DNA of 7,466 bases from CANRIN01 sp964493515 (lineage in GTDB: Bacteria; Bacillota; Clostridia; Oscillospirales; JAAYOS01), in the NCBI GenBank assembly GCA_964493515.1, contig CAZBNJ010000059.1, positions 1-7,466 on the forward strand, read 5' to 3'. Both the position numbers and the translations under genes were made by a program. A model generated the notes under the pieces. That model searched no databases, was not told the origin of the DNA, and was given only the letters and a program-made list of their open reading frames with translations. Positions 1 to 4,891 of this stretch are shown here, piece by piece (position 1 is the first letter of the stretch; each line of letters begins with the position of its first letter).

Positions 1-336
1 CCCCTGTGCGCGCAGCAGCTCGATAAGCGCCGAGTAGAGCTTTGAACCCAGTCCACAGCCGGTCAGCCCCTGCTTGAGATACACCGACAGCTCGGCGTTG
101 AAGCGATACGCCGCTCGCTCGTGCAGAAAGTGGGCGTATGCGTATCCGACGACCTCTCCGTCCCGCTCGACGACAAGGTAGGGGAAGAAGCTCATTATAT
201 CCCGCATCCTCGCCGAAAACTCGTCGTGCGTCGGTGTTTCAAGCTCGAAGGTTATCGAAGTCTGCTCGACATACGGGCGGTATATCTCCCGAATCGCGTC
301 GCAGTCATCGAGTGTCGCAAGCCGCAGTTCTGTCAT
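1..336 (-). CDS. GNAT N-acetyltransferase, PAT/YncA (phosphinothricin acetyltransferase-like) type, 3' end outside window
   Basis: The minus strand is open from an ATG at 336-334 to the window edge, giving 112 residues of a family usually about 160-180 long, so the C-terminal third is missing. An SD-like GGAG lies 8 bases before the ATG. The N-terminal pattern YRPYVEQTSITFE (residues 19-31) with a following P-T-x-x-E-F is typical of the PAT/YncA branch of GNAT enzymes. A central Y-L-V-V-E-R-D-G-E-V-V-G-Y-A strand pair (53-67) follows. The acetyl-CoA loop is T-G-C-G-L-G (92-97), with Thr where Arg or Gln is more usual. Family members transfer acetyl from acetyl-CoA to the amino group of amino-acid-like substrates such as phosphinothricin, methionine sulfoximine or sulfone; the true substrate here cannot be told. 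The gene lies downstream of tRNA-Pro and its terminator on the same strand. No convincing promoter was found. Confidence 0.88.
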   Translation of the reverse strand, partial: MTELRLATLDDCDAIREIYRPYVEQTSITFELETPTHDEFSARMRDIMSFFPYLVVERDGEVVGYAYAHFLHERAAYRFNAELSVYLKQGLTGCGLGSKLYSALIELLRAQG

Positions 337-397
337 TTCATCATCTCCGAAATATGTAGATTAGAGTGCCCTTTTCATATATCGCGGTTCGTAGTCC

Positions 398-433
398 TTA
401 TTTATCGCTGTAAGGAATGACAGAAAACCGCAC
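398..433 (-). CDS. possible 11-codon leader ORF upstream of the PAT-type acetyltransferase
   Basis: A GTG at 433-431 is preceded by GGAGG (445-441) at 7 bases, one of the best ribosome binding sites in the window. It opens a frame reading MRFSVIPYSDK and then TAA (400-398). It sits between the tRNA-Pro terminator and the acetyltransferase start, ending 61 bases before that ATG on the same strand. It could be a leader peptide, a tiny protein, or a chance match or remnant of a lost gene. No run of identical regulatory codons and no clear attenuator hairpin was seen, so function is unassigned. Confidence 0.22.
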   Translation of the reverse strand: MRFSVIPYSDK

Positions 434-464
434 GCGTACACCTCCAAAAGAGAGAAAGACCGTC

Positions 465-508
465 ATAGTAAAATCGCTGTGAGTGTTGTATGCCAACATT
501 CACAGCGA
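465..508 (-). terminator. Rho-independent terminator of tRNA-Pro
   Basis: A 15-base stem (474-488 with 494-508, one G:T pair) closes a 5-base loop, and on the minus strand it is followed directly by TTTTACT. It begins about 10 bases after the 3' CCA of the tRNA, as expected for an intrinsic terminator of a single-tRNA transcript. The plus-strand side lacks a good T-run, so it is read as minus-strand only. Confidence 0.85.
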
Positions 509-518
509 CTTTGTTGTG

Positions 519-595
519 TGGTCGAGGCGACAGGATTCGAACCTGCGGCCTCTGCGTCCCGAACGCAGCGCTCTACCAAACTGAGCCACGCCTCG
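519..595 (-). tRNA. tRNA-Pro (anticodon CGG)
   Basis: A full 77-base cloverleaf is present. The acceptor stem CGAGGCG pairs perfectly with CGCCTCG, the D stem is GCTC/GAGC, and the anticodon stem CTGCG/CGCAG closes the loop TTCGGGA, giving anticodon CGG with G at position 37. The variable loop has 5 bases, and the T arm GCAGG-TTCGAAT-CCTGT has one G:T pair. The discriminator base is A and the CCA end is encoded (521-519). It reads the proline codon CCG. G37 is the expected site of m1G in proline tRNAs. It is a monocistronic unit with its own promoter (614-642) and terminator (465-508). Confidence 0.97.
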
Positions 596-613
596 ACTTC
601 GTCAACATTCGGA

Positions 614-642
614 ATTATAACAGAGTTTGCCTGAAAAATCAA
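614..642 (-). promoter_or_regulatory. sigma-70/SigA-type promoter of tRNA-Pro
   Basis: On the minus strand TTGATT (642-637) is separated by 17 bases from a perfect TATAAT (619-614), which is preceded by TG at the extended -10 position. The stretch just upstream (about 643-666) is rich in A and T runs and could act as an UP element, as is common for stable-RNA promoters. The start would lie near 607, about 12 bases before the mature tRNA 5' end. Confidence 0.85.
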
Positions 643-674
643 TAGGAAATTCAAAAAAATTTTGCCGTGCGCAC

Positions 675-1121
675 CTATCCCAAATCTTTGCGCAGGTAAA
701 CCATGTCGGTGAGCAGTACGCCGCACTCGATTATCGGATGGTCGTAGTTGTCGGAAAAGAAATTCTTCAGCCGATGGCTCTCGACAAAGCCGCACCGCTT
801 GTAAAAGGGTACGGTCAACGGACTGTCGCCGGTGCCCACCTGAAGCACCCGAAAGCCTTCAGTAAGCTCGCGCTCCACAAACTCGATAAGTTTTCTGCCA
901 TAGCCCTTGCCCTGGCTTTCCGGCACAACGGCTATGTTTTTTATCTCAAGTATACCGTCGCCCTCGTCGGTCACGACACACTCGCCTTTGACGCCGCCGT
1001 CGTCGAGGACGAACATCCGACCTCTGTCCAGATAGCGGTCTATCATGTCCTCCTGCTCATCGGCAAGGAGAAGCAGCGGCAGATATTCACGCTTGTTTTC
1101 GGTTATCTCTCTAATCTCCAT
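675..1121 (-). CDS. GNAT family N-acetyltransferase (148 aa), substrate unknown
   Basis: This is a small single-domain GNAT acetyltransferase of normal family length. The core strand and acetyl-CoA loop read EIKNIAVVPESQGKGYGRKL (59-78), with the motif A signature Q-G-K-G-Y-G at 70-75. A conserved F-Y-K-R-C-G-F (106-112) falls in the motif B region, where a Tyr often acts as general acid. The C-terminal NFFSDNYDHPI (120-130) resembles uncharacterised clostridial GNAT proteins. I chose the ATG at 1121 rather than the in-frame GTG at 1130, because the GTG lies inside AGGTG, which makes a well-placed SD for the ATG. The gene starts 14 bases after the gluQ stop codon on the same strand, so the two are probably one transcript. 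Whether it acts on a protein, an RNA or a small molecule cannot be inferred from sequence. Confidence 0.9.
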   Translation of the reverse strand: MEIREITENKREYLPLLLLADEQEDMIDRYLDRGRMFVLDDGGVKGECVVTDEGDGILEIKNIAVVPESQGKGYGRKLIEFVERELTEGFRVLQVGTGDSPLTVPFYKRCGFVESHRLKNFFSDNYDHPIIECGVLLTDMVYLRKDLG

Positions 1122-1135
1122 GTTTTTCACCTAAT

Positions 1136-2092
1136 TCACTGCTGAATGTGCTGCAAAAATTCACGTTCGTCTATCGTCACGTCGCCGCGGACGAGCTTTT
1201 CCCGGGAAAACTCGCGCAGAAGTTCGGTCGGCGTGACCGCTTCACTGCGGTCGATGAGTCCAAGCCGCCACGCAAGCTCACCGACGATTCGCTCCGGTCG
1301 GGCAATGTCGAACAGCCTGCCGAGGTCCAGCGACTGCTCCCGCTTGGACAGCCGCTTTCCGTCCGGCGCGACGAGCAGGGGAGTGTGCAGATAGCGGGGA
1401 GGCTTCGCGTCGAGCAGCTCGTAGAGGTACAGCTGGCGCGGTGTCGAATCGGCAAGATCGCGCCCGCGTACCACCTCGGTCACGCCCATTCGGATATCGT
1501 CGGCTACAACGGCGAGCTGATAGCTGAATATCCCGTCCGATCGGCGCAGAACAAAGTCGCCGCACTCGCTTGCAAGATTCTGAGATACCCAGCCGAGCCG
1601 CAGGTCGTCGAACGCGTACTCTCGGTCGGGCACCTCCACACGGAGCGCGGCGCTGCGCTCCGAAAGCATCCGGTCGCGTTCGGTGGGCGAGAGCCGTTTG
1701 CAGCGACCGTCGTATATCGGCGTGCCGTCGGTCGCGTGTGGGGCGGACGCCGCGTGCAGCTCAGCGCGGGTGCAGAAGCAGGGATAGACGTTTGCCTTTG
1801 TCGCGATGCGTTCGAGCACCGAGCGGTAGTAGTCGTCGCAGCCGCTCTGCATATAGCCGCTCACAAGACCGCCCTCGTCGCAGTCCAAGCCGAGGCGTGC
1901 AAAATCGCGGACTATCTGCTCGGCGTATTCGCGCGTACAGCGTCCTCTGTCCAGATCCTCTATTCGCAGAACCATCTCGCCGCCCGCGCTCTTTGCGGAC
2001 AGCCACGCGACAAGCGACGACGCGACATTGCCCAGGTGCATCCTGCCGCTTGGGCTTGGCGCGAAGCGTCCTCGGACTTTATCTGTCGACAT
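1136..2092 (-). CDS. gluQ: glutamyl-Q tRNA(Asp) synthetase (GluQRS)
   Basis: The 318-residue product is a truncated GluRS paralogue lacking the anticodon-binding domain. It activates glutamate and attaches it to queuosine-34 of tRNA-Asp in the cytoplasm. The N-terminus RGRFAPSPSGRMHLGN (7-22) carries the HIGH-type signature H-L-G-N. RIEDLDRGR (43-51) is the glutamate-binding strand. The zinc site matches GluQRS: C105-x-C107, then Y127 and C131. DGIFSYQLAVVADD (186-199) and TEVVRGRDL (205-213) are typical class I GluRS-family segments, and K-R-L-S-K (246-250) is the KMSKS loop. Discriminating GluRS are usually over 450 residues, so the length supports GluQRS. The ATG at 2092 is chosen because GGAGG lies 5 bases upstream; a longer open frame continuing to 2662 is only antisense to the next gene. 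It heads a likely two-gene unit with the GNAT gene. Confidence 0.95.
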   Translation of the reverse strand: MSTDKVRGRFAPSPSGRMHLGNVASSLVAWLSAKSAGGEMVLRIEDLDRGRCTREYAEQIVRDFARLGLDCDEGGLVSGYMQSGCDDYYRSVLERIATKANVYPCFCTRAELHAASAPHATDGTPIYDGRCKRLSPTERDRMLSERSAALRVEVPDREYAFDDLRLGWVSQNLASECGDFVLRRSDGIFSYQLAVVADDIRMGVTEVVRGRDLADSTPRQLYLYELLDAKPPRYLHTPLLVAPDGKRLSKREQSLDLGRLFDIARPERIVGELAWRLGLIDRSEAVTPTELLREFSREKLVRGDVTIDEREFLQHIQQ

Positions 2093-2154
2093 TTTTCCTC
2101 CGTTTATGAAAAGTTTATGCTTACTTTCTGCATTGTTTAGCTTTGCGTTGTAGA

Positions 2155-2169
2155 ATGTCCATAGAACAT
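2155..2169. promoter_or_regulatory. weak inverted repeat in the gluQ / CmpB-like divergent intergenic region
   Basis: ATGTCC-ATA-GAACAT is a 6-3-6 inverted repeat with one G:T mismatch. It lies between the two divergent start codons and directly follows TAGAAT (2151-2156), a possible but poorly supported -10 for the plus-strand gene. It could be a small operator, but the length is within what chance gives. No convincing -35 element was found on either strand of this 99-base spacer. Confidence 0.2.
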
Positions 2170-2191
2170 CAGTTTTAGGAGTGATTTTCCG

Positions 2192-2866
2192 ATGGAAGCC
2201 ACAAGCCGAGTCGCCGTGCGGCAGAGGGAGCGCATACGCCTCGCCGCGATCAACATTTTCTGGATATTTATTATCGGATGCGTTGTTGGCACGCTGTGGG
2301 AGGAGCTTCTGACCGTCATCGTCGAGCACAAGTTTGAAAGCCGCGCCGGTCTGGTCTACGGACCGTTCAACCCCGTCTACGGCATAGGCGCGGTAGCGAT
2401 GACGCTGTGTCTCGCGCCGATAAGCAACAGGCACGGCGGCGTAATACTTCTCGTCGGAGCGCTGATAGGCGGCGGATTTGAGTACATATGCAGCTTTGTA
2501 CAGGAGATATGCTTCGGCACGATAAGCTGGGATTACAGCGACCTGCCGCTGAACATAAACGGGCGCACGACTCTGCCGTATATGCTTTTCTGGGGTATTG
2601 CCGGTCTTGTGTGGATACGGATACTGCCGTCGATAATAAGCATCGTCGGCAGGATACCGCACCTGCGGTTTTTGAGCGCTCTGCTCGCGGTATTCATGGT
2701 GTTCAACATCGCGGTGTCCGCATTGGCGGGAGCGCGCGCGGAGGAGCGGAGAGCAGGCATAGCTCCTGCCGGAAGGATAGACCAGATATTGGACAGCCGC
2801 TTTCCGGACGAACGAATGAACAGGATATACCCAAACGCAATAGTCGCGGCGGATAAAGCGGCGTGA
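2192..2866 (+). CDS. putative ABC-transporter type IV / CmpB-like integral membrane protein (PF06541-like)
   Basis: The 224-residue protein has about five predicted membrane helices: roughly 19-40, 53-76, 82-104, 128-152 and 158-180. Features typical of the CmpB-like family, common in Bacillota, are W36-E37-E38, G57-P-F-N-P-V-Y-G64, F96-E97-Y98 and W113-D-Y-S116. The pattern continues with P-L-N-I-N-G-R (119-125) and an L-P-Y-x-x-F-W-G-I segment. Despite the family name, its members have no ATPase partner here and no proven transport function. A charged C-terminal tail (181-224) follows the last helix. The ATG at 2192 has AGGAG about 10 bases upstream. It diverges from gluQ and converges on coaW with only 7 bases between the stop codons, so it is probably a single-gene unit. 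The family assignment rests on remembered motifs and is fairly secure; the function is not known. Confidence 0.85.
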   Translation: MEATSRVAVRQRERIRLAAINIFWIFIIGCVVGTLWEELLTVIVEHKFESRAGLVYGPFNPVYGIGAVAMTLCLAPISNRHGGVILLVGALIGGGFEYICSFVQEICFGTISWDYSDLPLNINGRTTLPYMLFWGIAGLVWIRILPSIISIVGRIPHLRFLSALLAVFMVFNIAVSALAGARAEERRAGIAPAGRIDQILDSRFPDERMNRIYPNAIVAADKAA

Positions 2867-2874
2867 CGCTCGCT
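2857..2874. terminator. possible shared hairpin across the convergent stop codons
   Basis: AGCGGCG, loop TGA, CGC-T-CGCT forms a 7-pair stem with one bulged T. It overlaps the stop codon of the CmpB-like gene and reaches the last base of the coaW stop codon. On the minus strand it is followed by a short CTTTATCC; on the plus strand there is no T-run. It may be a weak bidirectional terminator for the two converging genes, since no better one is visible nearby. Confidence 0.3.
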
Positions 2875-3713
2875 TACAAACGTATGCAGTCGCGTCCGTT
2901 TATCACTGCCAGCGCGGCGCCGACAGCGGTCGCGTGTTCGGAGTGCTCGGGGATGACGAATTTGAAGCCGTGCAGAAGCTCAAGTCCGCTGAATATCTCA
3001 CGGCAATAGGGGATGCGCGACAGGTTTCCGATGAGCACCGCCTCCTTCTGCCCAAACTCGCGCGACGCAAACACCGCAAGCATTCCTATCGTCTGGAATA
3101 CCAGGTTGATTATCGCCAGCGCGATGTCCGCGCGGTCAGCAAGATCGCTCAGTTTGCCGAAATTGGACGCGGTTATGTAGTCCGGCATGTTGCCGATCTG
3201 GTTCTTCGAGATGTCACCGATGGTCAGGTCGACCTTGCCGAGGTCGCCGTCCTTTGCGGTATCTATAAGAATGTCAATGTTGCGGATATTCAGCATAAGC
3301 CCGCTCAGCCCGAGCAGCGTACCCCCGCCGACGCCCGAGCCTCCGAGGTGACGAATATCATCCTTGTCGGCGCGGACAAACGCCGTGCCGGTACCCATAC
3401 TGACTATAACCGCCTCGTCGAGACCGCTAAGGTACAGACCGCCGAGTCCGTTAGACAGAAACTCCTCAACGCGGAAGGTAGGTATACCATAGATCGGCTT
3501 ATCCACGCTGGACGCACCCACGCCGGTCACCGCGACCTTATCCACGTCGCCGAGCGCAAGCGAGTTCTCGTCGATGAACTTGCCGAATGCGCCGAACAGC
3601 GACGCTATCGGATCGTTTGCCCGCACCATCAGCGGCGCGAGTATCTCTCCGTCGCGTATGCCAACGATCTTAGTCGTGCTTCCGCCGATGTCTATGCCGA
3701 TAGTTATTCCCAT
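2874..3713 (-). CDS. coaW: type II pantothenate kinase
   Basis: The 279-residue enzyme phosphorylates pantothenate with ATP, the first step of coenzyme A synthesis, and acts in the cytoplasm. It shows the ASKHA fold signature of type II (eukaryotic-like/staphylococcal) kinases. The phosphate loop is GIDIGGSTTK (6-15). V-T-G-V-G-A (62-67) is followed by F-R-V-E-E-F (80-85), which holds the likely catalytic Glu. S-M-G-T-G-T-A-F (105-112) and G-G-S-G-V-G-G-G-T-L-L-G-L are the nucleotide and substrate motifs, and E-H-A-T-A-V-G-A-A-L lies near the C-terminus. Known bacterial type II enzymes are about 265-280 long. The start is the ATG at 3713, with GGAGGT ending 7 bases upstream; the ATG at 3728 lies before that SD and is not used. 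A TATAAT promoter lies about 33 bases upstream. The gene converges on the CmpB-like gene. Confidence 0.93.
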   Translation of the reverse strand: MGITIGIDIGGSTTKIVGIRDGEILAPLMVRANDPIASLFGAFGKFIDENSLALGDVDKVAVTGVGASSVDKPIYGIPTFRVEEFLSNGLGGLYLSGLDEAVIVSMGTGTAFVRADKDDIRHLGGSGVGGGTLLGLSGLMLNIRNIDILIDTAKDGDLGKVDLTIGDISKNQIGNMPDYITASNFGKLSDLADRADIALAIINLVFQTIGMLAVFASREFGQKEAVLIGNLSRIPYCREIFSGLELLHGFKFVIPEHSEHATAVGAALAVINGRDCIRL

Positions 3714-3745
3714 TGAGACAACCTCCATAAGTCCGAATCAAGGGT

Positions 3746-3774
3746 ATTATACCGCATTTTCCCAAAATATGCAA
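3746..3774 (-). promoter_or_regulatory. SigA-type promoter of coaW
   Basis: On the minus strand a perfect TATAAT (3751-3746) lies 17 bases after TTGCAT (3774-3769), a poor but acceptable -35. The -10 sits in a nearly palindromic GGTATAATACC. The start near 3739 would give a leader of about 26 bases containing the GGAGGT site. The -35 overlaps the base of the ldhA terminator hairpin. Confidence 0.75.
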
Positions 3775-3819
3775 ACAGAAACTCCGACACACGCCGGAGT
3801 TTCTTGTCAACCTGTTTGC
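3771..3819 (-). terminator. terminator downstream of ldhA
   Basis: A 10-pair perfect stem (3777-3786 with 3795-3804) with an 8-base loop is followed on the minus strand by a moderately T-rich stretch containing TGTTTG and ATATTTTG. A second, outer stem, GCAAAC (3771-3776) with GTTTGC (3814-3819), could extend it across a 9-base bulge. It lies about 58 bases past the ldhA stop codon and just before the coaW promoter. The T-run is interrupted, so termination may be incomplete. Confidence 0.65.
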
Positions 3820-3840
3820 TTTACAGATTTTCTGTGAGAT

Positions 3841-3857
3841 TAAAGCTATGAGCTTTA
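3841..3857. repeat. small hairpin after the ldhA stop codon
   Basis: TAAAGCT-ATG-AGCTTTA is a perfect 7-base inverted repeat with a 3-base loop, beginning 4 bases past the ldhA stop codon. There is no T-run on either side. It may stabilise the 3' end of the mRNA, or be chance in an AT-rich spacer. Confidence 0.3.
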
Positions 3858-3861
3858 CACA

Positions 3862-4731
3862 TTAGAATCGAATTTTTGTGTTCTCGCCGGTGTGTGAAGT
3901 ATTTTCACTTAACACCTCGTTCTTCAGCTTGCGGCCGTCGCGGTAGTCGAGCAGATTCCCTACGGTCACCTCGGCGATGGCGCGCAGGGCATCCTCGGTG
4001 AAAAACGCCTGGTGCGAGGACAGTATCACGTTGGGGATGGACAGCAGCTGCAGCAGTTCATCGTCGGCTATGACCTCGTTTGAGAAGTCCTCGAAGAAGT
4101 AGCGGTCCTCCTCCTCGTACACATCAAGCCCTGCGCCGCCTATCCTGCGCGATTTCAGACCGTCGAGCAGCGCGGCTGTGTCGATTAGTGCGCCGCGAGA
4201 GGTGTTCACGATTATCACACCNNNNNNNNNNNNNNNNNNNNNNNNNNNNNNNNNNNNNNNNNNNNNNNNNNNNNNNNNNNNNNNNNNNNNNNNNNNNNNN
4301 NNNNNNNNNNNNNNNNNNNNNAGAAATCCGTTTATGCTGAAATTGCCGACGCGGGCGCGGGCGTACGCGCGCGGTATCTTGCGGTTGGCAGCGAGCACCA
4401 GTCCCATCGCGTATTCGGCGACGGCGGCGGGGGAATACGCTGGTACTCGCAGCACATGGAGCCGCTCCGCAGCCGCGTTCAAATCGACATTGTTGTATCC
4501 GGAGCACCGCAGCAGTACGACCTTCACGCCTGCGTCGACAAGAGCGTCTATCGTGTCCGCGCCGCACTCGTCGTTGACGAATATGCAGACCGCCTCCGCA
4601 CCCTTTGCGAACGCCGCGGTCTCGTGCGACAGCTTGTATTCGTAGAACTTTGCCTCTATACCTGCGTCCTCAAGCATCGGCTCAAACCATATGCGGTCAT
4701 ACGGCTTTGTGTCATAAAAAACAACTTTCAC
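3862..4731 (-). CDS. ldhA: D-lactate dehydrogenase-type D-2-hydroxyacid dehydrogenase, interrupted by an assembly gap
   Basis: The predicted cytoplasmic enzyme reduces pyruvate to D-lactate with NADH, regenerating NAD+ in fermentation. The 136 residues before the gap resemble E. coli LdhA closely: A-V-C-I-F-V-N-D, L-R-C-S-G-Y-N-N-V-D, V-P-A-Y-S-P-A-A-V-A-E, and N-F-S-I-N-G. The 119 residues after it hold the catalytic trio of the family: Arg in NTSRGALID, Glu in LDVYEEE, and His in SSHQAFFTEDAL. The 100 Ns cover the NAD-binding G-x-G-x-x-G segment, so the core cofactor motif cannot be checked. The frame matches across the placeholder, and no stop codon interrupts either part. I chose GTG at 4731, 8 bases after AAGGAG; the upstream TTG at 4737 lies only 2 bases from that site. 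The C-terminal tail is slightly longer than in E. coli. Other 2-hydroxyacid substrates remain possible. Confidence 0.88.
   Translation of the reverse strand: MKVVFYDTKPYDRIWFEPMLEDAGIEAKFYEYKLSHETAAFAKGAEAVCIFVNDECGADTIDALVDAGVKVVLLRCSGYNNVDLNAAAERLHVLRVPAYSPAAVAEYAMGLVLAANRKIPRAYARARVGNFSINGFXXXXXXXXXXXXXXXXXXXXXXXXXXXXXXXXXXGVIIVNTSRGALIDTAALLDGLKSRRIGGAGLDVYEEEDRYFFEDFSNEVIADDELLQLLSIPNVILSSHQAFFTEDALRAIAEVTVGNLLDYRDGRKLKNEVLSENTSHTGENTKIRF
4222..4321. other. assembly gap of 100 Ns inside ldhA
   Basis: Exactly 100 consecutive Ns, the conventional placeholder for a scaffold gap of unknown size. It falls within the NAD-binding domain of ldhA. By comparison with LdhA from memory, about 85-90 residues (roughly 260 bases) should lie here, so coordinates to its right are probably short of the real genome by about 160 bases. 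Confidence 0.95.
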
Positions 4732-4747
4732 GCTCAATTCTCCTTTT

Positions 4748-4762
4748 CAAACAGCCTGTTTG
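4748..4762. promoter_or_regulatory. perfect palindrome just upstream of the ldhA ribosome binding site
   Basis: CAAACAG-C-CTGTTTG is a perfect 7-1-7 inverted repeat beginning 17 bases before the ldhA start codon and adjoining its AAGGAG site. The position suits an operator for a repressor or a small hairpin that affects translation. It does not look like the Rex consensus usually found at fermentative dehydrogenase genes. Arms this short do occur by chance in a window this size. Confidence 0.35.
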
Positions 4763-4798
4763 CCGTAAGTTTTCCCAATTCGGCACGATTCATTCGGC

Positions 4799-4827
4799 TT
4801 GCGAAAACTTGCACATTATGATATAAT
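4799..4827 (+). promoter_or_regulatory. SigA-type promoter of dusB
   Basis: TTGCGA (4799-4804) and a perfect TATAAT (4822-4827) are 17 bases apart, and TG at 4819-4820 makes an extended -10. A start near 4834 gives an untranslated leader of about 58 bases. It is the best promoter found for the dusB, sigma and anti-sigma set. Confidence 0.8.
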
Positions 4828-4891
4828 GACACGTTATCTCATATATCGCGCCATATTGTCCGACGCAATACAATGAATTGGAGAACTTTCT

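Noticed and set aside
656..674. T-run after the GNAT stop codon as an intrinsic terminator
   Set aside because: The minus strand has AAAATTTTTTT but the only preceding structure is the loopless palindrome GTGCGCAC; it is better read as AT-rich sequence upstream of the tRNA promoter.
463..795. 110-codon minus-strand frame running through tRNA-Pro and its terminator
   Set aside because: It would translate a tRNA gene, a promoter and a terminator; the open frame is accidental.
627..1145. 172-codon plus-strand frame opposite the GNAT gene
   Set aside because: Shadow of a gene with a clear acetyl-CoA loop on the other strand.
1148..2140. 330-codon plus-strand open frame opposite gluQ
   Set aside because: It is the antisense shadow of a clear GluQRS gene in GC-rich DNA; its translation is Arg/Val/Ala-rich with no family resemblance and no SD.
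2093..2662. N-terminal extension of the gluQ reading frame by 190 codons
   Set aside because: The extension is antisense to the CmpB-like gene, has no GluRS-family sequence, and the GGAGG-preceded ATG at 2092 is a far better start.
2934..3716. 260-codon plus-strand open frame opposite coaW
   Set aside because: Shadow of the pantothenate kinase gene; no recognisable motifs.
4738..4830. A matching minus-strand promoter for ldhA in the divergent spacer
   Set aside because: CATAAT (4820-4815) could be a -10 but has no acceptable -35 at 16-18 bases, and it overlaps the dusB promoter.
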